Origin: Vulcanibacillus modesticaldus | Lineage (GTDB): Bacteria > Bacillota > Bacilli > Tepidibacillales > Tepidibacillaceae | DNA length: 64,000 nucleotides | Reading direction: 5' to 3' | NCBI RefSeq assembly: GCF_001730235.1 | Contig: NZ_MIJF01000056.1 | Location: 25,413-89,412, forward strand | Part shown: piece after piece, positions 8,440-17,838 of the stretch | Position numbering within the stretch: position 1 is the stretch's first letter | Layout of the letters: every line of letters starts with the position of its first letter | Position numbers and translations under genes: made by a program | The notes under the pieces: model-generated | The model's input: the letters and a program-made list of their open reading frames with translations, nothing else | Told to the model about the DNA's origin: nothing | Database searches by the model: none

Positions 8440-11094
8440 TTAACCTTTTAACTCTTTTATTCTTGCTAAGACTTTATTTCTTTTTTCTATATAATCCTTT
8501 TCTTTCTCTCTTTCTGCCTCTACAACTTTTTGCGGAGCTTTCTCAACAAAACCTTTATTAGCTAGTTTTTTCTGAACACGTTCTACTTCAAAATTAAGGA
8601 TTTCTAATTCTTTCTCTAGCCTACTTACTTCTTGTTCAATATCGATTAATCCTGCTAAAGGTAGATAGATTTCTGCTCCTGTGACCACCGCAGACATTGC
8701 TTGTTCAGGTGATGCTAATTCAGTCGATATTTCTAGACTTTCTGGGTTACAAAATCTAATAATGTAAGCTTTACCTTTTTGAATGGTCTCTTCACTTGCT
8801 TGACTATTAGGTTTGATCATTAATTGTATCTTCTTGCTCAATGGAACATTAACTTCAGCCCTAATGTTTCTTACTGAACGAATAACATCCATCAATAGAG
8901 TCATTTCTTCTGCTGAGGCAGGATTATAGAAATCTTCTTGGTATTCTGGCCAACTAGCTACAGTAATACTTTCTCCTTTGTGAGGTAAATGCTGCCAAAT
9001 TTCTTCAGTAATAAATGGCATATATGGATGTAATAGACGCAATGTGTTATCTAACACATAGGTTAATACCGACTTAGTAGTATTTTTAGCTTGCTCATCA
9101 TCACCATATAATGGCAATTTAGCCAATTCAATATACCAATCACAAAATTCATCCCAAATAAAGTGTGTTAATACTCTTCCTGCTTCTCCAAAATCATATT
9201 GTTCTAATAGACGGGTTACCTCTTTTACAGTTTCATTGAAGCGATGAAGAATCCATTTATCAGCAGTAGATAGTTCCCCAGATAAATCTATATCCTCGAC
9301 ACTAAAATCCCCTAGATTCATAATAGTAAAACGAGAAGCATTCCAAATCTTATTTGCAAAATTTCTTGCCGCTTCAACTCTTTCAAAATAAAATCTCAAG
9401 TCTTGACCTGGAGTAGTACTAGTAGAAATCATGAATCTTAAAGCGTCAGCACCATATTTATCTATCACTTCGATTGGATCAATACCATTACCAAGGGATT
9501 TAGACATTTTTCTTCCTTCGCTATCCCTTACAAGTCCATGAAGATAAACATCTTTAAATGGCATTTGATCCGTGAACTCAAGTGCTGTAAAGATCATACG
9601 TGCTACCCAGAAGAAAATAATATCATATCCTGTAACTAATAAATTAGTTGGGTAGTATCTGTTTAGATCTTCCGTTTGTTCAGGCCATCCCATGGTTGAA
9701 AAAGGCCATAATCCAGAGCTAAACCAAGTATCTAATACATCTTCGTCTTGTTTTAGATGTTGATGACCACATTTTGAACAAACAGTTGGTTCTTCCATCT
9801 GTACATGTATTTCACCACAGCTCTCACAATACCAAGCTGGAACACGATGGCCCCACCATAGTTGTCTGGAAATACACCAATCCCTAATATTTTCAATCCA
9901 ATTCAAGTAAATCTTTTCGAAACGCTCCGGTACAAAACGAACTCCCTTACCACTTTTTTGTAACTCAATCGCCCGCTTAACTAATGGTTTCATCTTAACA
10001 AACCATTGTGTTGATAAATATGGTTCAACAACTACGCCAGTACGCTCACTATGTCCAACAGAATGGATATGTTCTTCAATTTTGAATAGAACACCTTGCT
10101 CTTGTAAATCCTTTACGATTTGTTTACGACACTCAAATCTATCTAAACCACGATATTTACCAGCATTTTCATTCATATGTCCTGATTCGTCCATAACTAA
10201 TACCCTTGGTAAATCATGACGTAAACCAATCTCAAAATCATTAGGGTCATGAGCAGGAGTGATCTTAACAGCACCACTTCCAAATTCACGATCAACATAT
10301 TCATCTGCAACAATTGGTATTTCTCTTCCAATAATCGGTAGTACAACAGTTTTTCCAATTAAATCTTTATAACGTTCATCATCTGGATGTACCGCTACAG
10401 CTGTATCACCTAACATAGTTTCTGGACGAGTTGTAGCCACAACTACATGACCACTACCATCTTTTAATGGATATCTCATATGATATAAGGCACCTTTGAC
10501 TTCCTTATACTCCACTTCAATATCTGATAAGGCAGTCCTTGCTTGTGGATCCCAGTTAATAATATATTCACCACGATAGATAAGCCCTTTTTCATAAAGA
10601 CTTACAAAAACTTTTCTTACTGCCTTTGAAAGTCCTTCATCCATCGTAAAACGTTCTCTAGAATAGTCTAAAGACAAACCTAACTTAGCCCATTGTTCAC
10701 GAATGGTATTGGCATACTTGCCTTTCCATTCCCAAACCTTTTCAAGGAATTTTTCTCTACCTAAATCATAACGACTGATACCTTCCTCACGTAATCTCGC
10801 TTCAACTTTAGCTTGGGTAGCAATACCCGCATGGTCAGTACCTGGTAGCCAAAGGGTATCATAACCTTGCATTCTCTTCATTCGCGCCATAATATCTTGA
10901 AGCGTAAAGTCAAAAGCATGGCCCAGATGCAACATTCCTGTTACGTTTGGTGGTGGAATTACAATCGAATATGGCTCCTTACTTTGATCCTGACCTGCTT
11001 TAAAAAAATCATGTTCTGCCCAGTAGTCATTCCATTTCTTCTCCACATTTTTCGGGTCATAGGTTGTAGGAATTTGTTGTTCAATTTTTTCCAT
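8440..11094 (-). CDS. valS: Valyl-tRNA synthetase
   Basis: This class Ia synthetase charges tRNA-Val. The 884-residue protein has the HIGH-type motif His-Leu-Gly-His (56-59) after Pro-Pro-Pro-Asn-Val-Thr-Gly. An editing (CP1) domain follows, then a zinc-binding CxxC pair (Cys-Glu-Ser-Cys and Cys-Ser-Lys-Cys near residue 420), a KMSKS loop in Arg-Lys-Met-Ser-Lys-Ser-Leu-Gly-Asn, and a C-terminal coiled coil. Its expression is predicted to be controlled by the T-box upstream. The start is preceded by GGGGGGA. Confidence 0.97.
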   Translation of the reverse strand: MEKIEQQIPTTYDPKNVEKKWNDYWAEHDFFKAGQDQSKEPYSIVIPPPNVTGMLHLGHAFDFTLQDIMARMKRMQGYDTLWLPGTDHAGIATQAKVEARLREEGISRYDLGREKFLEKVWEWKGKYANTIREQWAKLGLSLDYSRERFTMDEGLSKAVRKVFVSLYEKGLIYRGEYIINWDPQARTALSDIEVEYKEVKGALYHMRYPLKDGSGHVVVATTRPETMLGDTAVAVHPDDERYKDLIGKTVVLPIIGREIPIVADEYVDREFGSGAVKITPAHDPNDFEIGLRHDLPRVLVMDESGHMNENAGKYRGLDRFECRKQIVKDLQEQGVLFKIEEHIHSVGHSERTGVVVEPYLSTQWFVKMKPLVKRAIELQKSGKGVRFVPERFEKIYLNWIENIRDWCISRQLWWGHRVPAWYCESCGEIHVQMEEPTVCSKCGHQHLKQDEDVLDTWFSSGLWPFSTMGWPEQTEDLNRYYPTNLLVTGYDIIFFWVARMIFTALEFTDQMPFKDVYLHGLVRDSEGRKMSKSLGNGIDPIEVIDKYGADALRFMISTSTTPGQDLRFYFERVEAARNFANKIWNASRFTIMNLGDFSVEDIDLSGELSTADKWILHRFNETVKEVTRLLEQYDFGEAGRVLTHFIWDEFCDWYIELAKLPLYGDDEQAKNTTKSVLTYVLDNTLRLLHPYMPFITEEIWQHLPHKGESITVASWPEYQEDFYNPASAEEMTLLMDVIRSVRNIRAEVNVPLSKKIQLMIKPNSQASEETIQKGKAYIIRFCNPESLEISTELASPEQAMSAVVTGAEIYLPLAGLIDIEQEVSRLEKELEILNFEVERVQKKLANKGFVEKAPQKVVEAEREKEKDYIEKRNKVLARIKELKG

Positions 11095-11139
11095 TTTTTA
11101 TCCCCCCTAATATTAATAAACAAATAATTATTCCATAGA

Positions 11140-11370
11140 GCAAAAAAACACTTTCCATCCCAAAGGACGAAAAGTGTTCGCGGTACCACCTTTATTCATG
11201 GCATAAGCCATGCACTCTTTCTTAACGGATAAAACCGGTCTGTTCTACTCGACTTACGCATCAAACAGACTACTTAAGGGCGACCTTCAGTAAAGAAACA
11301 CCTAGAAAACCTCACAGCTAAATGGCTTTCCTCTCTTTAGGGTTCTGTTACCTACTCCTCCCTCGCATTG
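11140..11370 (-). promoter_or_regulatory. T-box leader of valS
   Basis: Read on the minus strand, the leader contains the T-box core AAGGTGGTACCGCG (11179-11192 region). The UGGU bulge can pair with the UACCA-type end expected of uncharged tRNA-Val. Downstream is an intrinsic terminator, a long stem with arms near CACTTTTCGTCC and GGATGGAAAGTG followed by seven T (about 11142-11179). A GUC triplet in the stem I region (AAGGTCGCC near 11283) is a plausible Val specifier. Low charging of tRNA-Val should favour the antiterminator and so valS-folC transcription. Confidence 0.9.
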
Positions 11371-11453
11371 TATTTAAAATATCCAGTTATAAATAGCTCA
11401 TGAATTCCTAAACCCAGAGTTAATTTATATTTTAATGAGGTTATGAGATAATG

Positions 11454-12008
11454 TCAAATTAGTTCTAGAAATTCTTCCCTTAAAATCCCCATCACGATCA
11501 TATTCCAATATCTACCATTTCGAAAAATATGCTTTCTTAAACGCCCTTCTTCCTTAAATCCTGCTTTAAGATAGGCATGATGACCAAGTTCATTAAATTC
11601 AAAATGGGTTAACATCACACGATTTAAGTTCATTTCCAAAAAGGCAAAGCGAAGTAATGTTTTGATGGCATCTGTACCATAGCCCTTGTTTAAATGTTCT
11701 CTTTTGCCAATAACGATACCTAGTTCAGCAGTACGGTTTAGCCAATTGATATCATGTAAACCAATATGGCCAATATATTCCTCTTCTTTAGGAAGATCAA
11801 GAGCATTGATTGAAAAGTTTCTTACCTTTTCCGAAGGACGTTGACTACGTTCAGCAAATGATTTCGAACTTTCAAGAGGGAACGGTGCAACCCCAACATT
11901 AAGATTTTTGGTGATATAGGGATCATTAAACCATTGATTAACTAGTTCGATTTTGTCCAGTGCTACTGTATCTAATCTTACTCTTTTGCCTTTTAATATT
12001 GCCGCCAT
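11454..12008 (-). CDS. GNAT-family N-acetyltransferase (RimJ/RimL type), second copy
   Basis: This 184-residue protein matches the RimJ/RimL-like GNAT fold. It opens with Leu-Lys-Gly-Lys-Arg-Val-Arg-Leu, has a central Tyr-Ile-Gly-His-Ile-Gly-Leu strand and the acetyl-CoA loop region Lys-Arg-Glu-His-Leu-Asn-Lys-Gly-Tyr-Gly, and ends in Asn-Arg-Val-Met-Leu. The acceptor could be a protein N-terminus, an antibiotic or a small amine, and the sequence does not decide. It overlaps its upstream paralogue by 16 bases, and the pair sits behind a ykkC-family riboswitch. Confidence 0.85.
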   Translation of the reverse strand: MAAILKGKRVRLDTVALDKIELVNQWFNDPYITKNLNVGVAPFPLESSKSFAERSQRPSEKVRNFSINALDLPKEEEYIGHIGLHDINWLNRTAELGIVIGKREHLNKGYGTDAIKTLLRFAFLEMNLNRVMLTHFEFNELGHHAYLKAGFKEEGRLRKHIFRNGRYWNMIVMGILREEFLELI

Positions 12009-12562
12009 CTCTCTTCATCCTCCTTTTGAAATTTTTCTAAGTACTCTTCACGTAGGATAGCCATGATAACCTCATCATAAAAATTCCCATTACGATATAT
12101 GGCACGACGTTTTCTTCCCTCTTCGACAAAACCCAATTTTTTATAGCTTTTTATAGCTCGATCATTAAATTCAAAAACTCCTAGCTCAATACGTCGAAGA
12201 TTAAATTCTTGAAAACCAAGATATAATAATAAACGTAATGCTTCAGTTCCATATCCTTTACCCCAATAGTTTTTATCCCCGATAAAGATCCCTGTGACTG
12301 CGGATTGATTTTTCCAGTTAATATTAAAAAGGCTACAATTTCCTATTAATTGGTCATTTTCAATCGTGTGTATGGCATACGTCTTTCTACTTTTGTCTTT
12401 GAGCATTGACTCATACCAATCATTCTCTTCTGTCATAGTTAAAGGATAAGAAATTCCAATGGCTAAGTACTGCCTCACTTCTGAATCATTCATCCATTCA
12501 AGATACTTAGGTAAATCTTCTCTTTCTACTGCTTTTAATTGCACTAACTTTCCCTTTAGCAT
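11993..12562 (-). CDS. GNAT-family N-acetyltransferase (RimJ/RimL type), first copy
   Basis: This 189-residue GNAT protein is similar in layout to the next gene (Met-Leu-Lys-Gly-Lys-Leu-Val start, Gly-Asp-Lys-Asn-Tyr-Trp-Gly-Lys-Gly-Tyr-Gly acetyl-CoA loop, Asn-Leu-Arg-Arg-Ile-Glu-Leu). The two look like a tandem duplication that has since diverged. The gene lies about 150 bases downstream of a riboswitch terminator, with a palindromic repeat in between. A GGGGGGG tract just upstream of the start serves as ribosome-binding site. The substrate is unknown. Confidence 0.86.
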   Translation of the reverse strand: MLKGKLVQLKAVEREDLPKYLEWMNDSEVRQYLAIGISYPLTMTEENDWYESMLKDKSRKTYAIHTIENDQLIGNCSLFNINWKNQSAVTGIFIGDKNYWGKGYGTEALRLLLYLGFQEFNLRRIELGVFEFNDRAIKSYKKLGFVEEGRKRRAIYRNGNFYDEVIMAILREEYLEKFQKEDEERWRQY

Positions 12563-12603
12563 AAGATCGCCCCCCCAGTAATGTTGTATAAAAAATTTTA
12601 AAT

Positions 12604-12676
12604 AAGTAGTATTTTTGTATAAGTGCGACTTTTGGAAGTGAAACGAACAAGGTAAGCACGTTACAAAATACTACTT
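12604..12676 (+). repeat. Palindromic dispersed repeat, copy A
   Basis: The ends form a long terminal inverted repeat, with AAGTAGTATTTTTGTA at the left and TACAAAATACTACTT at the right. The core AAGTGCGACTTTTGGAAGTG and AAACGAACAAGGT is shared with copies at 16411 (inverted) and 41580. The inner arms GTGC and GCAC extend the fold. The element has no coding capacity. It resembles a small MITE or an intergenic structured repeat and lies between the ykkC terminator and the GNAT gene. Confidence 0.8.
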
Positions 12677-12711
12677 CTGATGCAAAGAGAAGATAATGAT
12701 ATGCTTAATAG

Positions 12712-12761
12712 AAAAAAAACTCTTTGCAGGTAGATTCGACACTGGAACCTACCGCAAGAGT
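12712..12761 (-). terminator. Intrinsic terminator of the ykkC leader
   Basis: On the minus strand ACTCTTGCGGTAGGTT (12761-12746) can pair with AATCTACCTGCAAAGAGT (12736-12719), and eight T follow. The 5' arm overlaps the 3' side of the aptamer, including the strand that closes its P1 helix. Ligand binding should therefore block the terminator and switch the operon on. Confidence 0.85.
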
Positions 12762-12850
12762 CTTTTATACCCACGGTGTAGCATTACGCTTGGAATCGCT
12801 CGGACCAGACTTCTAACTTTGTAGAACGGAACCCTAGATTCCCTCCCATT
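12744..12850 (-). promoter_or_regulatory. ykkC-family riboswitch aptamer (guanidine-I / ppGpp / PRPP group)
   Basis: The minus strand reads GGAATCTAGGGTTCCG, then TGGTCCGAGCG, then ACACCGTGG and ATAAAAGACTC. These are the conserved blocks of the ykkC class in the right order. A P1 helix can form between GGAATC and GGTTCC. The ykkC class has subtypes that bind guanidine, ppGpp or PRPP. The 3' segment here does not show the GCCCGGGAGA ending I associate with the guanidine type, so I leave the ligand open. The downstream genes are two GNAT acetyltransferases. Confidence 0.8.
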
Positions 12851-12916
12851 GCTATTTTTTTCAATATTTTTTGAATATTATATAATAAGTGAAATATTTG
12901 TCAAGACGTCAGTTTA

Positions 12917-13930
12917 CTATTCATTTAGCCATCTTTGACTATCGATAAACCAAACCATTTCTTTCATTTGAGTCCAACTTACTTGTAGTCTATTCAAATA
13001 CTCGAGGTCAGACAAATTATTCACCTTATCCACATATCGTTTGGCTAGAACAATCATCCTTTCCGGAAAAAGAAGATAAATTGCTAAAAGTTTCTTTTCA
13101 GCGACATCTAGTGGAACTAATTGTTGATACGCATCTAACCAGTCTTGAGTCCAATTTCTATTTTCTTTATCAAGAATATAATGACGAATAAAAAAAGCTA
13201 TATCCCTCACCGGTGTATCCATACTAAAATGATCAAAATCAATGAGCTTTATTCTATCATCGGTGGTAATGATAATATTACGATGATGAAATCTACCGTG
13301 ACAAATCGTCTTTCTTAATCCTCCTATTGAATTGTATTGAATAACCCAATTATTCAAATATTCAACAGCTTCTTTGGCCCAATCTAAAAGAAAAGGAATA
13401 TAGGTAAGATATATGTGCTCAAATGTGGTTTTTGAAACTTTTTTCTTCAACTTCTTTTCATATTTTTTTAACCAACTTATCCGATCTTCCCAATAATTTC
13501 GCAAATATATTTCATCTACAAAGGGAGTCTTTGAAACTTTTTGATGGTATGAAAATCCCAATTTATGCAGCTGAGCCATCATTGATATAGACTTAAGTAG
13601 GTGAGGATAATAATTTAATGTTAATGGTTTGCCGTCAATCCATTTCACCACATAAACGATGCTTCCCTCTAAATCGATAAAGGCGTCACCGTATTTATTT
13701 TTTAACAAGTTAACAACTGGATAGTTGTTGTTTTCAAGATATTCTAAGACATTTTTCATTCTTTCTGCTTGAACTTTACTAATCTTAGATTTTTTTACGG
13801 CATATTCCCCAAATTGGGTCTCAATTTTAAACACTGACTTGATCCTATTAACACTTTTCACTTGAAAATCGTATTCTGTGAAAATATGAGGGTAAATGCC
13901 TATCTCAATGAATGGCTCCATGAGTGACAT
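12917..13930 (-). CDS. CotS/YsxE-like spore coat kinase-fold protein, second copy
   Basis: This is a protein-kinase/aminoglycoside phosphotransferase-fold protein of the CotS family, members of which are spore coat proteins. The catalytic loop is recognisable as Cys-His-Gly-Arg-Phe-His-His-Arg-Asn (Asp of the usual HGDxxxxN replaced by Arg), followed by Ile-Asp-Phe-Asp for metal binding. I place the start at 13930 because GGGGGAGG lies eight bases upstream. An ATG at 13948 overlaps the stop of the previous gene but lies on top of that site. It is last in the spoVID-cotS-cotS cluster. The altered catalytic loop suggests reduced or lost kinase activity. Confidence 0.8.
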   Translation of the reverse strand: MSLMEPFIEIGIYPHIFTEYDFQVKSVNRIKSVFKIETQFGEYAVKKSKISKVQAERMKNVLEYLENNNYPVVNLLKNKYGDAFIDLEGSIVYVVKWIDGKPLTLNYYPHLLKSISMMAQLHKLGFSYHQKVSKTPFVDEIYLRNYWEDRISWLKKYEKKLKKKVSKTTFEHIYLTYIPFLLDWAKEAVEYLNNWVIQYNSIGGLRKTICHGRFHHRNIIITTDDRIKLIDFDHFSMDTPVRDIAFFIRHYILDKENRNWTQDWLDAYQQLVPLDVAEKKLLAIYLLFPERMIVLAKRYVDKVNNLSDLEYLNRLQVSWTQMKEMVWFIDSQRWLNE

Positions 13931-13947
13931 GGTGGATACCTCCCCCA

Positions 13948-14940
13948 TTATAAATCAAAATAAGTAAACAATAATTGATAAAGCTTACCCAAATTTATTT
14001 GTTCATCCATTAATTTTTTATATTGAGATAAATTTTCTGTTGGATGGGGAATTTTCGCAACATAATAGACATATAAAAATTTCCAAATATTATGTGGATA
14101 AGCGATATAAGTTAATATCCAATATTTTTCTTCTTTCTGCAAAGGCTTAACACTTTGGTAATGATTGAGAAATTGATAAATGATCTCATCTTTAAACCCA
14201 CTTTCCTTGTAAATACGGATTACGAGTTTAGCGATGTCATAAACCGGTATATCAATTATTGGTAAACCAAGATCAACTATCCAGCCCTCTTTATACTCAT
14301 CAATTTTAAATGACTCAGAATAAAGATTCCCATGACATAGCTTTGGTTCTATTCCAATCCTAAAAGAAGTTTTCTCTATTTTTCTAGCCATTTGAATACT
14401 TCTATCTACCTGTTCGTTTAATTTAACGATATCTTTGAGGATAATTTCATCTAAATCATTTTTGTCTGACTTATTATCCAGATATCTTTCAACGTATTGA
14501 AGATGTTTTAATCCCCGAAAAAAATGCTCTGACCAAGGAGCTATTTGATGATTAATATTTATCTTAGCAGTTGCAAGATTAAAATTACCCAAGGTAGTAC
14601 CCAATATTTTCAAATCCTCTTCATCAAATATAGAAGGTTTTTTTCCATCTATCCAGTCTGTTAGGGCATACCCATGCCCTTCATAAAGCACAAAAGGTTT
14701 ACCTTCTTTAGTCCTAATTAAACGATCGATCTTCCGAAATCCAGCTTTTGCAAGCGATTCTTTAAAACGAAATACTTCTTTTAAGGTGTCAATATCATTC
14801 CATTTTTTTAATATTTTCGTTCCACGGTCAGTTTTTAATTTATAAAATGAGGGGTAAGTTTCTATTGTCGCTACTCTAAGTTCATATTGCCTTAGTACTT
14901 CTACCAAATTCATATTATTTAACACATTAATAGAATTCAT
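13948..14940 (-). CDS. CotS/YsxE-like spore coat kinase-fold protein, first copy
   Basis: This 330-residue CotS-family protein has an N-lobe with Thr-Lys-Ile-Leu-Lys-Lys-Trp and a Cys-His-Gly-Asn-Leu-Tyr-Ser-Glu loop in place of the usual HGDxxxxN. The metal-binding Asp region is Val-Asp-Leu-Gly-Leu-Pro, where kinases have Ile-Asp-Phe/Trp-Asp/Glu. It is therefore likely a degenerate kinase with a structural coat role. In Bacillus subtilis a single ysxE precedes or follows spoVID at this locus; here there are two diverged copies. It lies 10 bases after the spoVID-like gene. Confidence 0.78.
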   Translation of the reverse strand: MNSINVLNNMNLVEVLRQYELRVATIETYPSFYKLKTDRGTKILKKWNDIDTLKEVFRFKESLAKAGFRKIDRLIRTKEGKPFVLYEGHGYALTDWIDGKKPSIFDEEDLKILGTTLGNFNLATAKININHQIAPWSEHFFRGLKHLQYVERYLDNKSDKNDLDEIILKDIVKLNEQVDRSIQMARKIEKTSFRIGIEPKLCHGNLYSESFKIDEYKEGWIVDLGLPIIDIPVYDIAKLVIRIYKESGFKDEIIYQFLNHYQSVKPLQKEEKYWILTYIAYPHNIWKFLYVYYVAKIPHPTENLSQYKKLMDEQINLGKLYQLLFTYFDL

Positions 14941-14949
14941 TATTACTTA

Positions 14950-16251
14950 TTACTCCCTTTTTACCGGAAGATATAATAACTGACCTTTTTCAAGCTCCTT
15001 ATTTTCTAAGTTGTTATAGTTAATTATATCTTCTTCTTTTAAATCGTACTTTTCCGCAATTTGGTCTAAAGTATCTTCATGTTGAACTAAATAGATTTTG
15101 ATTCTGTACTTACGCTCCTCATTTCCCTGCATTAAGCTATATAAGATTTCTTTAGTGTTCTCTTCTTTGGTTTCTGACCCTTTATTTTCGGAAGTATTAT
15201 ATCCACTATCCTCAAAACCGTCTTCTTCCAAAACAGTATTTTCATTTGATATTAAATAATCTTGATCTCTATTAAACGTTGTTTGAGCATCAGTTCCTAC
15301 ATGATGTTTGTTTTCATTATGATTATCATTTTTCCTTTTGTTTGCCCTATCATGATTGAACAATGAATATAATGGATTTACTTGTTCTTTATCAGGAGAA
15401 GTCCTGCTATTTCTATCATGTATGCCGATATTCATTTTTGCAGTACTATCATCATCAACGTCGGCACCTTCTATATTTTCTTCTATTTCTTCAATAACTT
15501 CTTTTCCTTTTTCTTCATCAAACTCAGCTACTGTATCATCTTCGGTTTCGTGACTTTCCAAATCCTTACCAGAATCATCAGATTTAATATCCTTCTGTTC
15601 TACAGGGTCTTCTTCATTTTTAATATTACTTTCTTCAGCTCCAAGATTTTGATTCACGTCTTTTATAATAGTTTCCTCATCTTGATCTTCGTTACTTTGT
15701 TTTTCTTCCTTACTCTGATCTTCGCTAGTAACATGAGATAATAATTCTGTCCTAGTTGTATTTTCAGGATCTGCAATTTCATCAAGTTCATAATGATTTA
15801 CATTTGGTGTATCTTGTTCAGGAATAGGATGAACACCAAATAATTTAATTTTGGCTATCAATTCAATCTCTTTTTCGGATAAGACTTGATAGTCAAAATA
15901 CTCAACTTCGACCAAAATATCTGCATGATTAGTTATCCGGTCATTTTGAATCTGGATTGAAAGTGGAATTTGATATTGAAAAGTTTCAATTTCATTTTCT
16001 TCGGTAAAGAAAGAGCCATAGTGTATCCCATCTGAATTATCAAACTGTTTTTCCCAATCTTTACCCTTTTGAAACTCCCCATTCAATACCAAAAAACCTG
16101 AAACTTCCGTTTCTTTTTCGGTCTCATAAACTTTAACAATCGGTTGTAACTCTAAACTAGCTAAGTTCGTAAAACTTTGTCCATCATTATGATGTTTTAC
16201 TTTCTCGCGAATTTCAAAACTCATAAATGGTAGATCCGTCACCTTAATCAC
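14950..16251 (-). CDS. spoVID: SpoVID-like spore coat morphogenetic protein with C-terminal LysM domain
   Basis: SpoVID drives encasement of the forespore by the coat. The 433-residue protein has an N-terminal SPOCS-like beta domain (about 1-155: Phe-Glu-Ile-Arg-Glu-Lys-Val). A long, very acidic low-complexity middle (about 160-370, rich in Glu, Asp, Ser and Asn) follows. A C-terminal LysM domain (about 385-430) contains Val-Gln-His-Glu-Asp-Thr-Leu and ends Gly-Gln-Leu-Leu-Tyr-Leu-Pro. The position next to hemL and cotS-like genes is that of spoVID in Bacillus. The middle region is not conserved in sequence among SpoVID proteins, so the name rests on ends and synteny. Confidence 0.82.
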   Translation of the reverse strand: MIKVTDLPFMSFEIREKVKHHNDGQSFTNLASLELQPIVKVYETEKETEVSGFLVLNGEFQKGKDWEKQFDNSDGIHYGSFFTEENEIETFQYQIPLSIQIQNDRITNHADILVEVEYFDYQVLSEKEIELIAKIKLFGVHPIPEQDTPNVNHYELDEIADPENTTRTELLSHVTSEDQSKEEKQSNEDQDEETIIKDVNQNLGAEESNIKNEEDPVEQKDIKSDDSGKDLESHETEDDTVAEFDEEKGKEVIEEIEENIEGADVDDDSTAKMNIGIHDRNSRTSPDKEQVNPLYSLFNHDRANKRKNDNHNENKHHVGTDAQTTFNRDQDYLISNENTVLEEDGFEDSGYNTSENKGSETKEENTKEILYSLMQGNEERKYRIKIYLVQHEDTLDQIAEKYDLKEEDIINYNNLENKELEKGQLLYLPVKRE

Positions 16252-16276
16252 CCCTTGTAAAGGTAGTTCTCTCGAT

Positions 16277-16312
16277 TAAATATATTTCATCTTCGTCCTA
16301 GATATGACTTAA
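16277..16312 (-). promoter_or_regulatory. Possible sigma-E promoter of the spoVID-cotS operon
   Basis: Upstream of the spoVID-like gene the minus strand reads AAGTCATATC, a 14-base spacer, then AATATATT. The first element matches the sigma-E -35 consensus well and the second matches the -10 CATACAAT only at five of eight positions. The assignment fits the known mother-cell expression of coat genes but the -10 is weak. Confidence 0.35.
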
Positions 16313-16410
16313 AACAAATTTTTATTCATAAAAAACATTAATCCTTATCGGAAAAGGAGTACCTTTGCACCTCATGGTGTAAAAAAAGCCATCATAACTC
16401 TAATTAATTA

Positions 16411-16476
16411 TTGTATTTTATACCGTGCTCACCTTGTCCGTTTCACTCCCAAAAGTCGCACTTATACAAAATACAA
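16411..16476 (-). repeat. Palindromic dispersed repeat, copy B (inverted)
   Basis: On the minus strand this copy has the same ends (TTGTATTTTGTA and TATAAAATACAA). It also has the core AAGTGCGACTTTTGGGAGTG and AAACGGACAAGGTGAGCACG. It differs from copy A at only a few bases and is reversed in orientation. It lies between the hemL terminator and the spoVID-like gene. The sequence 16252-16410 shows no gene. Confidence 0.8.
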
Positions 16477-16494
16477 CATTTTACTCTTTCTTTA

Positions 16495-16527
16495 ACAAAA
16501 AAAACACCTCACTTAAAAATGAGGTGT
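16495..16527 (-). terminator. Terminator of the hem operon
   Basis: An 8-bp stem CACCTCAT / AAGTGAGGTG lies just downstream of hemL on the minus strand and is followed by eight T. It closes the seven-gene tetrapyrrole operon and separates it from the spore coat genes. Confidence 0.88.
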
Positions 16528-16539
16528 GTGTGAATTTCC

Positions 16540-17832
16540 TTATTTAACTAATTCTTTTAACGCTTGGTAATGAATCTCTATTGTTTTATTAATATCGGCA
16601 TCAGTATGTGCTGTAGAAATAAATAATGCTTCAAACTGTGATGGAGCGATATAGATACCATGATCAAGTAAATAACCGTGAACTCGTTTAAATCTTTCCA
16701 AGTCGGAGGTTTTTGCAGTTTCATAATCTATCACTTCTACACCAGTATAAAAAAATCCAACCATCGATCCTACGCTGTTAATATGATATGGAATTGCCAG
16801 ATCCAAAGCATTTTTTGCTAATCCTTCAGCAAGCATTTTAGCTTTTCTTGCTAATTCCTCATAAACACCCGGTTGTTTCAATAGTTTCAGCGTTGCTATA
16901 CCTGCTGCCATGGCCACAGGATTACCAGAAAGTGTTCCTGCTTGATAAACGCTACCTACTGGAGCAATTTGTGCCATGATTTCCTTTTTACCACCGTATG
17001 CTCCAACCGGTAAACCACCGCCAATGATTTTACCCAATGTGGTTATGTCAGGAGTTACCCCATATAATCCTTGAGCACTATTTGGACCAACCCTAAAGCC
17101 AGTCATCACTTCGTCAAATATTAACAAAGCCTCATACTTATCTGTAATTTCCCTTAGATCTTGTAAAAATCCCGGCTTAGGGGGGACCACTCCCATATTT
17201 CCTGCTACTGGCTCAACTATAATAGCAGCAATATCTTCACCATATTTTTCAAAAGCAAACCTTACACTTTCTATATCATTATACGGCACAGTAATTGTAT
17301 TTACTGCGATACCTTCGGGTACACCAGGACTGTCTGGTAGACCTAAGGTAGCAACTCCTGAACCTGCTTTTATCAATAAACTATCACTATGACCATGATA
17401 GTTACCTTCAAACTTGATAATCTTACTTTTACCAGTATACCCTCTAGCTAAACGAATTGCACTCATTGTTGCTTCAGTACCTGAATTAACCATTCTCACC
17501 ATCTCGATAGATGGGACCATTTCAATAATAAGTTTAGCCATCTCTGTTTCAAGTTCTGTAGGAGTTCCAAAACCTGTTCCTTTAGATAATGTTTGCCTAA
17601 CAAAAGATATAACTTCTGGATGAGCATGTCCTACAATTAATGGGCCCCATGAAGCTACGTAATCTATATATTCATTTCCATCGATATCATAAATCTTTGA
17701 ACCAATTCCATGGTCGATATAAACAGGGTTTCTATCAACAGATTTGAAGGCACGTACTGGACTATTAACTCCACCGGGAATTATTTCCTTGGCCTCAGTA
17801 AATTTTTCTATCGATTTAGCGTATCGATTCAT
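16540..17832 (-). CDS. hemL: Glutamate-1-semialdehyde 2,1-aminomutase
   Basis: HemL converts glutamate-1-semialdehyde to 5-aminolevulinate using pyridoxamine phosphate. The 430-residue class III aminotransferase shows the Gly-Gly-Val-Asn-Ser-Pro-Val-Arg start, a Gly-Thr-Glu-Ala cofactor loop and the PLP lysine in Thr-Leu-Gly-Lys-Ile-Ile-Gly-Gly-Gly. It is the last gene of the hem operon, 6 bases after the siroheme decarboxylase gene. Confidence 0.96.
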   Translation of the reverse strand: MNRYAKSIEKFTEAKEIIPGGVNSPVRAFKSVDRNPVYIDHGIGSKIYDIDGNEYIDYVASWGPLIVGHAHPEVISFVRQTLSKGTGFGTPTELETEMAKLIIEMVPSIEMVRMVNSGTEATMSAIRLARGYTGKSKIIKFEGNYHGHSDSLLIKAGSGVATLGLPDSPGVPEGIAVNTITVPYNDIESVRFAFEKYGEDIAAIIVEPVAGNMGVVPPKPGFLQDLREITDKYEALLIFDEVMTGFRVGPNSAQGLYGVTPDITTLGKIIGGGLPVGAYGGKKEIMAQIAPVGSVYQAGTLSGNPVAMAAGIATLKLLKQPGVYEELARKAKMLAEGLAKNALDLAIPYHINSVGSMVGFFYTGVEVIDYETAKTSDLERFKRVHGYLLDHGIYIAPSQFEALFISTAHTDADINKTIEIHYQALKELVK

Positions 17833-17838
17833 GTCACT

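Noticed and set aside
16354..16388. TTTGCACC/GGTGTAAA hairpin as a terminator
   Set aside because: The A-run is on the wrong side for the transcribed minus strand, and no gene ends there.
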